A DNA stretch of 64,000 nucleotides. It comes from Oceanobacter kriegii DSM 6294. Its GTDB lineage: Bacteria > Pseudomonadota > Gammaproteobacteria > Pseudomonadales > Oceanobacteraceae. Within the stretch, counting starts at the first letter, position 1, and each line of letters opens with the position of its first letter. The stretch is from positions 1 through 64,000 of the forward strand of contig NZ_AUGV01000017.1 of the NCBI RefSeq assembly GCF_000422845.1, given 5' to 3'. The notes below the pieces were generated by a model. That model searched no databases and was not told the DNA's origin. It saw only the letters and a list, made by a program, of their open reading frames with translations. Positions 52,138 through 61,581 of the stretch are shown piece by piece. Position numbers and translations under genes: made by a program.

Positions 52138-53808
52138 ATGACCGACGTTCCAGCACGTGGTAACAATTTTGTTGCCAAAATCATCGAAGAAGATCTGGCT
52201 TCTGGCAAAGTTGAGCGGGTAGTGACCCGATTCCCGCCAGAGCCGAATGGCTACCTGCATGTTGGCCATGCCAAATCCATTTGTCTGAACTTCGGCGTGG
52301 CCGAGCAGTTCGGCGGTGGCTGCAACCTGCGTTTCGATGACACCAATCCGGAAAAAGAAAGCCAGGAATACATCAACGCCATCAAGGAAGACGTGCAGTG
52401 GCTGGGTTTCCAGTGGCAGGGCGATATTCGCTTTGCATCGGATTATTTCGACCAGTTGCATCAGTGGGCTGTTGAACTGATCAAGGCCGGCAAGGCTTAT
52501 GTGTGTGATCTGAGCCCGGAAGATGCCCGTACCTATCGTGGCACTCTGACCGAGCCTGGCAAAAACAGCCCGTTCCGTGATCGTTCCGTTGATGAGAACC
52601 TGGAGCTGTTTGAAAAAATGCGTCTGGGCGAATTTGACGAAGGCGCTTGTGTTCTGCGAGCCAAAATCGACATGGCGTCCAGCAACATGAACCTGCGTGA
52701 CCCGATCATTTATCGTATTCGTAAGGTTCATCATCACCAGACGGGTGACAAGTGGTGCATCTATCCGACTTACGACTTCACCCACGGTCAGTCAGATGCC
52801 ATCGAGGGCGTGACTCACTCTGTGTGTACGCTGGAGTTTGAAGACCACCGTCCGCTGTACGAGTGGTTTATTGAAAGCCTGCCAGTGCCTGCACAGCCAA
52901 AACAGTACGAGTTTGGCCGTTTGAATTTGGATTATACAGTTACCTCCAAGCGTAAGCTGAAAGCCCTGGTGGATGACGAAGTGGTTACCGGCTGGAACGA
53001 TCCGCGTATGCCTACCATTTCCGGTATGCGTCGTCGTGGTTTTACCCCGCGTTCCGTGCGCAACTTCTGCGAAATGATCGGTGTGACCCGCAGCGACGGT
53101 ATGGTTGATGTGGCCATGCTGGAGCACGCTGTGCGCGATGACCTGAACAAGAACGCGCCGCGCGCCATGTGTGTGATCAACCCGCTGAAAGTGGTTATCG
53201 AGAATCTGCCAGAAGATCACCTGGAGCAGCTGACCGCGCCTTATCATCCGGAGCTGGATTTGGGTACGCGCGAGATGCCGTTCACGCGTGAAATCCTGAT
53301 CGATGCTGGTGACTTCAAGGAAGAGTACAGCAAGAAATTCAAGAAAAAGCTGACGCCGGGTAACCGTATTCGCTTGCGTCAGGGCTACGTGTTGGAAGCT
53401 CTGGATTACGACAAGAACGACGCTGGCGAAGTCACGCTGGTTCGCGCCAAACTGATTGAGAATACTCTGGGCGTTGATCCGGAAGACGGCATCAAGCCAA
53501 AAGGTGTGGTGCACTGGGTGTCGGCTTCTCACGCAGTTGAAGCAGAGCTGCGCTTGTATCAGCGCCTGTTTAACAACCCGACGCCAGACAAGGGTGATGC
53601 TGACTACAAAGAGCACATCAATCCGGAATCTCTGGTGATTGCCAAGGGCTGGGTAGAGCCTGCTCTGGCGAACGTTACTCCGGAAAGTAATTTCCAGTTC
53701 GAGCGTGAAGGCTACTACGTGGCTGACCGTTTCGATCACACTTCCGAGCAGCCGGTGTTCAACCTGACCATTGGTTTGCGTGAAGATAAAGCACTTCAAA
53801 AGGCATAA
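52138..53808 (+). CDS. glnS: Glutaminyl-tRNA synthetase
   Basis: Charges tRNA-Gln with glutamine. The 556-residue class I enzyme (E. coli 554) has the HIGH motif as HVGH at 41-44 ([14 protein letters not shown]), [10 protein letters not shown], and a KMSKS equivalent near VTSKRKL, followed by the two beta-barrel anticodon-binding domains. The ATG at 52138 follows AGGG. cysS begins 8 nt after its stop. Confidence 0.98.
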   Translation: MTDVPARGNNFVAKIIEEDLASGKVERVVTRFPPEPNGYLHVGHAKSICLNFGVAEQFGGGCNLRFDDTNPEKESQEYINAIKEDVQWLGFQWQGDIRFASDYFDQLHQWAVELIKAGKAYVCDLSPEDARTYRGTLTEPGKNSPFRDRSVDENLELFEKMRLGEFDEGACVLRAKIDMASSNMNLRDPIIYRIRKVHHHQTGDKWCIYPTYDFTHGQSDAIEGVTHSVCTLEFEDHRPLYEWFIESLPVPAQPKQYEFGRLNLDYTVTSKRKLKALVDDEVVTGWNDPRMPTISGMRRRGFTPRSVRNFCEMIGVTRSDGMVDVAMLEHAVRDDLNKNAPRAMCVINPLKVVIENLPEDHLEQLTAPYHPELDLGTREMPFTREILIDAGDFKEEYSKKFKKKLTPGNRIRLRQGYVLEALDYDKNDAGEVTLVRAKLIENTLGVDPEDGIKPKGVVHWVSASHAVEAELRLYQRLFNNPTPDKGDADYKEHINPESLVIAKGWVEPALANVTPESNFQFEREGYYVADRFDHTSEQPVFNLTIGLREDKALQKA

Positions 53809-53816
53809 GTAAGTCC

Positions 53817-55187
53817 ATGACTTTAAAGATTTTTAATACGCTGTCCCGACAGAAAGAAGAGTTCAAACCCCTGGTTGCTGGCAAAGTAGGTATGTACGTT
53901 TGCGGCATGACGGTTTACGACTTCTGTCACCTGGGCCATGCGCGAGTCATGGTGGCCTTTGACGTCATTGCCCGCTATCTGCGTCACCGTGGCTACGATG
54001 TGAATTACATTCGTAACATCACGGATATCGATGACAAGATCATCAAGCGCGCCAACGAAAATGGCGAAGCGTTTGATGTGCTGACTGAGCGTTTCATTAC
54101 TGAAATGCACAAGGACTCCGAATTGCTGGGCATTGAAGCCCCTGATGCCGAGCCGCGTGCTACAGCTCACATTGGCGACATCATTGCGCTGGTTGAAAGC
54201 CTGATTGAAAAAGGCTTTGCCTACGCGGCGGATAACGGTGATGTGTATTACTCGGTTCGCAAGTTTGAAGGCTATGGTCAGCTGTCTGGCAAGATTCTGG
54301 ATGAGCTGGAAGCGGGTGCTCGTGTTGATGTTGAACAGCACAAGCAAGATCCGCTGGATTTTGTGCTTTGGAAAGCAGCCAAGCCGGAAGAGCCGCATTG
54401 GGACTCCCCTTGGGGTATTGGCCGCCCGGGCTGGCACATTGAATGCTCCGCTATGTCCAAGTGCTGCCTGGGTGATACTTTCGATATTCATGGCGGCGGC
54501 CCGGACCTGAAGTTCCCGCACCATGAAAACGAAATTGCCCAGTCAGAAGCGGCTAACGGCTGTAAGTTTGTAAACACCTGGATGCACGCCGGTGCCGTTC
54601 GCGTTGATGGCGAGAAGATGTCCAAGTCATTGGGTAACTTCTTCACTATTCGTGAAATTCTGGACAAATATCCGGCCGAGGTTGTGCGTTTCTTGTTGTT
54701 GTCTTCCCAGTATCGCAGCGCGATTAACTACAGCGAAGACAGCCTGAAAGAAGCTCAGGTTCGCCTGGAGCGCTTCTACAATGCACTCGACGGCGTGGAA
54801 GTGGGCGAAGTGGCTGATCTGGATAACGAGTTTTCAACTCGTTTCCATGAAGCGATGGACGACGACTTCAACACTCCTGAAGCCATCGCGGCGCTGTTCG
54901 AGCTGGCTCGCGAAACCAATAAGGCGAGTGGTGATGAGCAAGCGGCTTTGGCTGGTCAGCTGCGTTATTTGGGTGGCGTGCTGGGTTGTCTGCAATCTGA
55001 TCCGAAAGCTTTTTTCCAGGCAGGTGCAGGTGACGAAGCTGAATGGATTGAAGAAATGATCCAGAAGCGTGCTGATGCCAAGAAGGCCAAGGATTTCGCG
55101 ACGGCGGACGCTGTTCGTGATGAACTGGCTGCCAAGGGCATTACCCTGAAAGACGGTCCGGAAGGAACCACCTGGATCAAGCAGTAA
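53817..55187 (+). CDS. cysS: Cysteinyl-tRNA synthetase
   Basis: Charges tRNA-Cys. The 456-residue class I enzyme has the zinc-ligand C29 (YVCGMTVYD), HLGH at 38-41, the second zinc region WHIECSAM and [11 protein letters not shown], and KMSKSLGN. It is in an operon with glnS; the terminator follows. Confidence 0.98.
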   Translation: MTLKIFNTLSRQKEEFKPLVAGKVGMYVCGMTVYDFCHLGHARVMVAFDVIARYLRHRGYDVNYIRNITDIDDKIIKRANENGEAFDVLTERFITEMHKDSELLGIEAPDAEPRATAHIGDIIALVESLIEKGFAYAADNGDVYYSVRKFEGYGQLSGKILDELEAGARVDVEQHKQDPLDFVLWKAAKPEEPHWDSPWGIGRPGWHIECSAMSKCCLGDTFDIHGGGPDLKFPHHENEIAQSEAANGCKFVNTWMHAGAVRVDGEKMSKSLGNFFTIREILDKYPAEVVRFLLLSSQYRSAINYSEDSLKEAQVRLERFYNALDGVEVGEVADLDNEFSTRFHEAMDDDFNTPEAIAALFELARETNKASGDEQAALAGQLRYLGGVLGCLQSDPKAFFQAGAGDEAEWIEEMIQKRADAKKAKDFATADAVRDELAAKGITLKDGPEGTTWIKQ

Positions 55188-55217
55188 GCAGGCTTTGCCT
55201 CTTCTCTTCCATAAAAC

Positions 55218-55244
55218 AAAAAACCGGCTTCGTGCCGGTTTTTT
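55218..55244 (+). terminator. glnS-cysS operon terminator
   Basis: AAAAAACCGGC and GCCGGTTTTTT around TTCGT, 30 bp past the cysS stop. Confidence 0.9.
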
Positions 55245-55339
55245 GTATTTTTGGTGTGTCAAAAGCCAGTATCGGAGAGGGGTTTTGAGTCTGTGGGTTT
55301 GTGAGTGATTTGTGGTGTTTGGCTCGCAAGCACTAAAAA

Positions 55340-55957
55340 TCAAACCCCGAGGTCTTCCTCGTCAATACTGATGCCTGCCTCACGTAGTTCTACCGCCAGG
55401 GTGTTCACGTCGTTGGCGAGCTTTGGCAGTACGTCGTTTTCAATATGGTCGAGTTGCTCGGTCATTAGCTTGCCCGCATGGCTTGCCCCATACACCCGGG
55501 CTACTCCCAGCTCAATCAGGGCATCGGTCTCCGCATAGAAATCCTGAACCTCGGTTAGAAAGTAGCTTGGCGTTTCCAGTGTGGCGGGGGAGTTTTCCAT
55601 GGCTCGCCAAACGAACTGCCGCAAAGTCGGCGTGTGTTGTTTGAGCTGGGACTTTGGAATCGCGCGGCTGAAATACTCCTTGTTGTAGCTGCGCAGCATG
55701 GTGACATTGGACGACACTTCCTGATACAGCGAGCGGCGTAAGTAATAGTTGGATTGCTTGCTGGTGATGTCATCAAAGGCGATGGCTTGTTCAAGACCGG
55801 CTTGGGCGGCCAGATAAACGCCGATAATAGTGGCTGCGATCATCAGCATTTGGCTGATCCAAAAACCGGAAGTTTTCAGGTCGGAGTGATCTGCGTTGGC
55901 GACCTTGTCCTTTAAAACGCTGGTTGCTTTGGAGCTGCTGACAGGAGTGGTAGGCAT
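55340..55957 (-). CDS. Single-span membrane protein of unknown function
   Basis: A 205-residue protein with a hydrophilic N-terminus, one membrane span (FWISQMLMIAATIIGVYLAAQAG, about 32-54) and a long helical soluble domain containing YYLRRSLYQEVSSNVTMLRSYNKEYF. I recognise no family. The ATG at 55957 has AAGGA 8 nt upstream and is preferred to a longer frame. It lies between the conserved cysS and folD blocks, where Pseudomonas has no such gene, so it may be a lineage-specific insertion. Confidence 0.65.
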   Translation of the reverse strand: MPTTPVSSSKATSVLKDKVANADHSDLKTSGFWISQMLMIAATIIGVYLAAQAGLEQAIAFDDITSKQSNYYLRRSLYQEVSSNVTMLRSYNKEYFSRAIPKSQLKQHTPTLRQFVWRAMENSPATLETPSYFLTEVQDFYAETDALIELGVARVYGASHAGKLMTEQLDHIENDVLPKLANDVNTLAVELREAGISIDEEDLGV

Positions 55958-56100
55958 TGGGTGCGTCCTTACTGCTAAAAGACGCAGAATATCCCAGCTG
56001 TGCCGCTGCATTGCTGATATTTATCGCTTTGTAAGGATTTCCTGGGTCAGGGAATGCAGTTTTGTGATCAGGGCCGCGTTTTGGTGGATTTTAGCCATAA

Positions 56101-56126
56101 AAAAAACCGGCAGTCGCCGGTTTTTT
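56101..56126 (-). terminator. folD terminator
   Basis: AAAAAACCGGC and GCCGGTTTTTT around AGTC, about 30 bp past the folD stop. Confidence 0.88.
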
Positions 56127-56157
56127 ATTTGTTACCTATAGATAGTGCAAGGCTGGC

Positions 56158-57012
56158 TTAGCTGTGCAGTTTCTCGCAGGCAAACAGGGTGTTTTCCAGC
56201 AGCTTGGCGCGGGTCATTGGGCCAACACCGCCCGGGACTGGAGTAATGAAAGAAGCTTTCTCAGCCGCAACATCAAAATCGATATCACCCACCAGCTTGC
56301 CGTCATCGGTGCGGTTGATACCCACATCAACAACGACAGTGCCTTCTTCAATCCACTCGCTGTTTACGATGCCAGGCTTGCCTACCGCAACAACCAGAAT
56401 TTCAGCCTGACGTACGTGGTATTCCAGATCGGCAGTGAAACGGTGGCAAGTGGTTACCGTGGCGCCAGCCAGCATCAGTTCCAATGTCATAGGGCGGCCA
56501 ACAATGTTGGATGCACCAACAACAACGGCACGCTTGCCTTTGGCGTCAATGTTGTAGGTATTCAGCAAATCCATAACGCCGTAAGGGGTGCAAGGGCGCA
56601 GCAGCGGGATGCGCTGAGCCAGACGGCCCATGTTGAATGGGTGGAAGCCGTCAACGTCTTTGTCTGGGGCGATGCGTTCCAGAATCTCGTCGGCTTTCAG
56701 ACCTTCTGGTAGTGGCAGCTGCACCAGAATGCCGTCGACGGTGTCGTCCTGGTTCAGTGTATCAATAAGCTCAATCAATTCTTGCTGGCTGGTTGTGGCT
56801 GGCAGGTCGTAGGCTTTGCTGATGATGCCTACTTGCTCGCAGTCGCGGCGCTTATGAGAAACGTATACCTGTGACGCCGGGTCTTCACCTACCAGAACAA
56901 CGGCCAGGCCAGGTGCACGCTGTCCGGCTTCAACACGCTCGGAAACGCGTTGGCGAATAGTGGTGCGAATGGATTCGGCCTTGGCCTTGCCGTCAATCAG
57001 TTGTGCTGTCAT
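56158..57012 (-). CDS. folD: Methylenetetrahydrofolate dehydrogenase/cyclohydrolase
   Basis: A bifunctional enzyme of one-carbon metabolism, 284 residues. Motifs: [14 protein letters not shown] with the catalytic Lys, [12 protein letters not shown], the NADP-binding [10 protein letters not shown] and the C-terminal [10 protein letters not shown]. It is transcribed away from the tRNA cluster; folD next to this tRNA-tig region is conserved in Pseudomonas. Confidence 0.97.
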   Translation of the reverse strand: MTAQLIDGKAKAESIRTTIRQRVSERVEAGQRAPGLAVVLVGEDPASQVYVSHKRRDCEQVGIISKAYDLPATTSQQELIELIDTLNQDDTVDGILVQLPLPEGLKADEILERIAPDKDVDGFHPFNMGRLAQRIPLLRPCTPYGVMDLLNTYNIDAKGKRAVVVGASNIVGRPMTLELMLAGATVTTCHRFTADLEYHVRQAEILVVAVGKPGIVNSEWIEEGTVVVDVGINRTDDGKLVGDIDFDVAAEKASFITPVPGGVGPMTRAKLLENTLFACEKLHS

Positions 57013-57352
57013 TCGAATAACTCGTGGGGAGGAATAAAAAGATGCGCGGATTTTCTCATGTTGGCGCTGGAAAACAAAGCGAGCCTATAAATAAGGTATA
57101 GAAAGCAGAAGGAAAGGGTGAGGCTCATGGATGGGTGGGCCGATGGTAGATAAATGACGGGCGGATGAATAAATGAAGGCTGACTAAAGCAGGATGTTGG
57201 TCTTTTGGGTGTTGGTTGCGCAAAACCCTACTGCTGAGTGACTGGTTTAATAGATAATTGCACAGTGTTTGCACAGGCTGATTGTTAATTGTTCTGAAAA
57301 ACCAAAAATGCGCCAAAGTGATGATTTTTTTAAAGTTTTTTGAAACTTATGG

Positions 57353-57381
57353 TTGACGGCCTTGGGAGGTCTATATAATAT
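57353..57381 (+). promoter_or_regulatory. Stable-RNA promoter of the tRNA cluster
   Basis: TTGACG (57353-57358) and TATAATAT (57374-57381) with 15-17 bp spacing depending on the -10 register, followed by a G/C-rich discriminator (GCGCGGC) as in stringently controlled stable-RNA promoters. A long A/T tract lies upstream like an UP element. The 340-bp gap to folD shows no gene. Confidence 0.65.
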
Positions 57382-57435
57382 GCGCGGCACTTGAGGGGCA
57401 GTCAGCAACGACAGCAAATCAAGTCTGCAAAACAG

Positions 57436-57512
57436 CGGGGTATAGCGCAGTCTGGTAGCGCGCCTGGTTTGGGACCAGGATGTCGGGAGTTCGAATCTCT
57501 CTACCCCGACCA
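57436..57512 (+). tRNA. tRNA-Pro (TGG)
   Basis: A 77-nt tRNA. Acceptor CGGGGTA/TACCCCG, anticodon stem CCTGG/CCAGG with loop TTTGGGA (anticodon TGG), encoded CCA. Confidence 0.97.
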
Positions 57513-57538
57513 CTTTTCTTTAAAGACAAGTGGCCCGT

Positions 57539-57615
57539 GCGCCCGTAGCTCAACTGGATAGAGCATCGGCCTTCTAAGCCGAGGGTTGCAGGTTCAAGCC
57601 CTGCCGGGCGTGCCA
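57539..57615 (+). tRNA. tRNA-Arg (TCT)
   Basis: A 77-nt tRNA. Acceptor GCGCCCG/CGGGCGT (the first pair is G-T), anticodon stem TCGGC/GCCGA with loop CTTCTAA (anticodon TCT, reads AGA/AGG), discriminator G and CCA. Confidence 0.95.
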
Positions 57616-57641
57616 TTCAGGCATCCTGCAGTGCACAATGT

Positions 57642-57718
57642 GGTGACCGTAGCTCAGTTGGTAGAGTCCAGGATTGTGATTCCTGTTGTCGCGGGTTCGA
57701 TCCCCGTCGGTCACCCCA
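57642..57718 (+). tRNA. tRNA-His (GTG), copy 1
   Basis: Begins with the extra 5' G typical of tRNA-His. Acceptor GGTGACCG with its complement, anticodon stem CAGGA/TCCTG with loop TTGTGAT (anticodon GTG), encoded CCA. Identical to the next tRNA. Confidence 0.96.
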
Positions 57719-57768
57719 CTTCTTTATGTTAAGTTCCTGTTCGGTAAATCTGTCCTCTTGCAGAATAT

Positions 57769-57845
57769 GGTGACCGTAGCTCAGTTGGTAGAGTCCAGGA
57801 TTGTGATTCCTGTTGTCGCGGGTTCGATCCCCGTCGGTCACCCCA
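57769..57845 (+). tRNA. tRNA-His (GTG), copy 2
   Basis: An exact duplicate of the tRNA at 57642-57718, including a few bases downstream (CTTCTTT), 127 bp away. A recent tandem duplication, as histidine usually needs few tRNA genes. Confidence 0.96.
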
Positions 57846-58029
57846 CTTCTTTCTAGCTCCTCTGTTTCCTTTCCCATTTTTATTTTTTCTCCTGCTTTCG
57901 TTTCGCCTCAATAACCGCTTCATTTCGTCCTTTTATTCGTTTACAGGCTTGCGCTATACTCCGCGGCTTTGTTATTTGACGGCGGTTATCCGCCGGTGAC
58001 TGTACTAACACGTTATCTGAGAGGCATCT

Positions 58030-59337
58030 ATGCAAGTGTCCATCGAGACAACCACTGGTCTTCAGCGTTGCATGACTATTGGCATTCCAGCAGCAGAAGT
58101 AGAAGAGAAAGTAACTGCGGAACTGAAGCAGCTGGCAAAAGGCCGTCGTATCGATGGTTTCCGTCCTGGCAAAGTACCACCTGCTGTTATCAAGCGTATG
58201 TTCGGCAAGCAGGCTCGTTACGAAGCTCTGAACCAGCAAATGCAGCAATCTTTCTTCAAAGCTGTACAGGATCAGGAAGTTAAGCTGGCGGGTATGCCTA
58301 GCTTTGAGCCGACTGTTGACGAAGAAGGCAAGGATTTCGAATTCAAGGCGACTTTTGAAGTTTACCCGGAAGTTTCCCTGAAAGATTTCTCCGAACTGAC
58401 CATCGAACAGAAAACTGCTTCTGTTTCCGATGAAGACCTGGAGAAAATGGTTGACACCCTGCGCAAGCAGAACACCGTTTGGAACGAAGTTGACGCTGCC
58501 GCTGAATCTGGCGATCGCGTAACCATCGATTTCGAAGGTTTCATCGACGGTGAAGCGTTTGAAGGTGGCAAGGCTGAAGGTCACTCTCTGGAACTGGGCT
58601 CCGGCTCCATGATCCCGGGCTTTGAAGATGCCATCGTTGGTTTCGCCAAAGGCGATGAGAAGACCATCGACGTAACCTTCCCTGAGGATTACCACAAGGA
58701 AGAACTGAAGGCCAAGCCAGCCCAGTTCAAGATTGCTGTTCACAAAGTAGAAAAAGGTGAACTGCCAGAAATGAACGAAGGCTTCTTCAGCAGCTTTGGT
58801 GTTGAATCTAAAACTGAAGAAGAATTCCGCGCTGAAATCCGTACCAACATGGAACGCGAACTGACTCGCGCTCTGCGTACTCTGACCAAGAACACTGTTA
58901 TCCAGCAGCTGACCGAAGCCAACGAAGTTGACGTTCCGGCTGCTCTGGTTGACCAGGAAATCGATCGTCTGCGTCAGCAAGCGGTTCAGCAGTTCGGTGG
59001 TCAGATGGACGCTTCCCAGCTGCCAGCTGAAATCTTCAAAGGCCAGGCTGAAAGCCGCGTTAAAGTAGGTCTGCTGCTGAACGCTGCAATCGAAGCTGAA
59101 GACATGAAACCTTCTGAAGAAAAGGTTGCCGAACTGATTGAAGAGATCGCTCAGACTTACCAGGAGCCAGAGCAAGTGCGTGAATTCTACGCCAGCAACG
59201 CTCAGCAGAAGTCTCAGATCGAATCTCTGGCGCTGGAAGATCAGCTGATTGAGAAGATTCTGGCAGCGGCCACTGTTGAAGTAGCTGACACCAGCTACGA
59301 AGAAGTGATTCGCGCAGCAAATTCCAATCAGATGTAA
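58030..59337 (+). CDS. tig: Trigger factor
   Basis: A ribosome-bound chaperone and prolyl isomerase, 435 residues. The N-terminal ribosome-binding domain holds the signature GFRPGKVPP (about 43-51), the FKBP-type isomerase domain spans about 150-245 (SGDRVTIDFEGFIDGEAFEGG), and the helical chaperone domain ends the protein. GAGAGG lies before the ATG. tig-clpP-clpX-lon is a classic gammaproteobacterial order. A 502-residue minus-strand frame over it is a codon shadow. Confidence 0.97.
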   Translation: MQVSIETTTGLQRCMTIGIPAAEVEEKVTAELKQLAKGRRIDGFRPGKVPPAVIKRMFGKQARYEALNQQMQQSFFKAVQDQEVKLAGMPSFEPTVDEEGKDFEFKATFEVYPEVSLKDFSELTIEQKTASVSDEDLEKMVDTLRKQNTVWNEVDAAAESGDRVTIDFEGFIDGEAFEGGKAEGHSLELGSGSMIPGFEDAIVGFAKGDEKTIDVTFPEDYHKEELKAKPAQFKIAVHKVEKGELPEMNEGFFSSFGVESKTEEEFRAEIRTNMERELTRALRTLTKNTVIQQLTEANEVDVPAALVDQEIDRLRQQAVQQFGGQMDASQLPAEIFKGQAESRVKVGLLLNAAIEAEDMKPSEEKVAELIEEIAQTYQEPEQVREFYASNAQQKSQIESLALEDQLIEKILAAATVEVADTSYEEVIRAANSNQM

Positions 59338-59386
59338 CAAAGATTGGTTTTGGGGACTGACAACGTCGTCCCCAGTGACTAAACTC

Positions 59387-59417
59387 AAAAACAGCCGCCC
59401 TAATTGCGGCTGTTTTT
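59387..59417 (+). terminator. tig terminator
   Basis: AAAAACAGCCGC and GCGGCTGTTTTT around a 7-nt loop, between tig and clpP, so clpP probably has its own promoter or relies on partial read-through. Confidence 0.88.
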
Positions 59418-59456
59418 GTTAGAGAGTCATGTGTATTTGAAACGGGAGCAGGAATT

Positions 59457-60083
59457 ATGAGTGGGATTTTTACTCAGGGCGCAGGTGACATTCAGGACGC
59501 TCTGGTCCCTATGGTTGTTGAGCAGTCAGCTCGCGGCGAACGGTCGTACGACATTTATTCCCGCTTGTTGAAGGAACGCGTTATCTTTTTGGTTGGCCCT
59601 GTTGAAGATCACATGGCAAACCTGGTAGTGGCTCAGTTGTTGTTCCTTGAGTCTGAAAACCCAGACAAGGATATTCATCTGTACATCAACTCTCCGGGTG
59701 GTTCTGTTAGTGCTGGTATGTCCATTTATGACACCATGCAGTTTATCAAGCCCGATGTGAGTACCATGGTGATTGGCCAGGCGTGCAGCATGGGTGCCTT
59801 CCTGCTGGCAGCGGGTGCTGAAGGCAAGCGTTACAGCGTGCCTAACTCTCGTGTGATGATCCACCAGCCAAGCGGTGGTGCGCAGGGGCAGGCGACTGAC
59901 ATTCAGATTCATGCCAAAAATATCCAGCACACCAAGGATCGCCTGAATGCCATTCTGGCGCATCACACTGGCAAGGATGTGGAGCAGGTTGCTGCTGATA
60001 CCGAACGAGATAATTTCATGACCGCTGATGAGGCGATGGCCTACGGTCTGGTGGATAAGGTTCTTTCCCGTCGCGGGGAGTGA
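59457..60083 (+). CDS. clpP: ATP-dependent Clp protease proteolytic subunit
   Basis: The serine peptidase of the ClpXP/ClpAP barrels, 208 residues. The catalytic triad is S111 (GQACSMGAF), H136 (VMIHQPSGG) and D185 (TERDNFM), with the oxyanion segment [11 protein letters not shown]. The N-terminal ~14 residues are the likely propeptide. Start ATG with AGGA close upstream. clpX follows after 88 bp. Confidence 0.98.
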   Translation: MSGIFTQGAGDIQDALVPMVVEQSARGERSYDIYSRLLKERVIFLVGPVEDHMANLVVAQLLFLESENPDKDIHLYINSPGGSVSAGMSIYDTMQFIKPDVSTMVIGQACSMGAFLLAAGAEGKRYSVPNSRVMIHQPSGGAQGQATDIQIHAKNIQHTKDRLNAILAHHTGKDVEQVAADTERDNFMTADEAMAYGLVDKVLSRRGE

Positions 60084-60171
60084 AATTTGTCCCATGTGTA
60101 ACGCTCTGCCCTTGAATCGGCAGGGCGTAGCACCTATATATGAAAGCTAAGATCAAGAATGAGGCAGTCGA

Positions 60172-61461
60172 ATGACCGACGAGACTAAAGGCAAAGGCGA
60201 AGACGGCGGTAAGCTGCTCTACTGCTCTTTTTGCGGTAAGAGTCAGCATGAAGTGCGCAAGCTGATTGCCGGGCCTTCGGTGTTTATTTGTGATGAGTGC
60301 GTTGATCTGTGCAACGACATTATTCGCGAAGAAGTACAGGAAGCTGAAAACAAAGGTGGCTCGGATCAGCTGCCAACACCGAAAGAAATTCGCCAGACTC
60401 TGGACGAATACGTAATCGGTCAGGACAAGGCAAAGATTGTTCTGTCTGTTGCGGTGTACAACCACTACAAGCGTCTGCGCTTTGGTGAGGGTAAAGGTAA
60501 TGATGTTGAACTCTCCAAGAGTAACATCCTGCTGATTGGCCCAACCGGTAGCGGTAAGACCCTGCTGGCAGAAACTCTGGCTCGACTGCTGAACGTTCCT
60601 TTCACCATTGCAGATGCAACGACGCTGACCGAAGCGGGTTATGTGGGTGAAGACGTTGAAAACATCATCCAGAAGTTGCTGCAAAAATGTGATTACGACG
60701 TCGAACGTGCTCAGCGTGGCATTGTTTACGTCGATGAAATCGACAAGATTTCCCGTAAGTCTGACAACCCGTCCATCACTCGTGATGTGTCCGGCGAGGG
60801 CGTACAGCAAGCACTGTTGAAACTGGTAGAGGGTACGGTTGCGTCGGTTCCGCCTCAGGGTGGCCGTAAACATCCACAGCAGGAGTTCCTGCAGGTCGAT
60901 ACCAGTAACATCCTGTTTATTTGTGGCGGTGCATTTGCGGGTCTGGATCAGATCATTCGTGATCGTTCCGAGAAGAGCTCTATTGGCTTCTCTGCCACGG
61001 TAAAAGGCAAGAACGAAGAGAAATCCGTTGGTCAGGCGCTGCGTGAAGTGGAGCCAAACGACCTGGTGAAATTCGGATTGATCCCTGAGTTCATTGGTCG
61101 TTTGCCAGTGGTTGCTACTCTGGATGAGCTGGACAATGAAGCACTGATTCGCATCTTGACTGAACCTAAAAACTCTCTGGTGCGTCAGTTCCAGAAGCTG
61201 TTTGAAATGGAAGATGTTGAACTGGAAATTCGTGAGTCGGCGCTTGAGGCCATTGCCAATTTGGCGATGGAGCGCAAGACCGGTGCTCGTGGCCTGCGGT
61301 CTATTCTGGAAAACGCCTTGTTGGAAACAATGTATAAGGTGCCTTCCGAAGATCACATTGCCAAGGTCGTGATCGAGGATTCAGTGATTCGCGGAACTGC
61401 TGAACCTATCATGATCTACGAAGGGGCGGACGTTCAGAAAGCCTCATCTGAAAACGACTGA
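60172..61461 (+). CDS. clpX: ATP-dependent Clp protease ATPase subunit ClpX
   Basis: The AAA+ unfoldase that feeds ClpP, 429 residues. An N-terminal C4 zinc finger (C18, C21, C40, C43), Walker A GPTGSGKT (123-130), Walker [11 protein letters not shown], the GYVGED pore loop and the IGF tripeptide (SSIGFSATV) that docks on ClpP. It is downstream of clpP and has a terminator before lon. Confidence 0.98.
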   Translation: MTDETKGKGEDGGKLLYCSFCGKSQHEVRKLIAGPSVFICDECVDLCNDIIREEVQEAENKGGSDQLPTPKEIRQTLDEYVIGQDKAKIVLSVAVYNHYKRLRFGEGKGNDVELSKSNILLIGPTGSGKTLLAETLARLLNVPFTIADATTLTEAGYVGEDVENIIQKLLQKCDYDVERAQRGIVYVDEIDKISRKSDNPSITRDVSGEGVQQALLKLVEGTVASVPPQGGRKHPQQEFLQVDTSNILFICGGAFAGLDQIIRDRSEKSSIGFSATVKGKNEEKSVGQALREVEPNDLVKFGLIPEFIGRLPVVATLDELDNEALIRILTEPKNSLVRQFQKLFEMEDVELEIRESALEAIANLAMERKTGARGLRSILENALLETMYKVPSEDHIAKVVIEDSVIRGTAEPIMIYEGADVQKASSEND

Positions 61462-61481
61462 ACAACAGGTCGTTCCAGCAT

Positions 61482-61506
61482 AAAAAGGAGCCAATGGCTC
61501 CTTTTT
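61482..61506 (+). terminator. clpX terminator
   Basis: AAAAAGGAGCC and GGCTCCTTTTT, an 11-bp perfect stem with a 3-nt loop. Confidence 0.88.
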
Positions 61507-61518
61507 CTTTATGCGCCC

Positions 61519-61546
61519 CTTGTATTTCTCAATATTAGCCCCCACT
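61519..61546 (+). promoter_or_regulatory. Candidate sigma-32 (heat-shock) promoter of lon
   Basis: CTTGTAT (61519-61525) and CCCCACT (61540-61546) are 14 bp apart, close to the RpoH consensus CTTGAAA and CCCCAT-T. It lies 36 bp before the lon start, right after the clpX terminator, where the E. coli lon heat-shock promoter is also placed. Confidence 0.6.
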
Positions 61547-61581
61547 CTGACTTTATACGTTAGAGCCGAGAAAGTTATCTG

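Noticed and set aside
57880-59388. A 502-codon minus-strand open frame opposite tig
   Set aside because: A shadow of strongly biased trigger-factor codons; it has no domain or Shine-Dalgarno and covers the tig promoter region.
60016-61356. A 446-codon minus-strand open frame opposite clpX
   Set aside because: Antisense shadow of clpX with no independent evidence.
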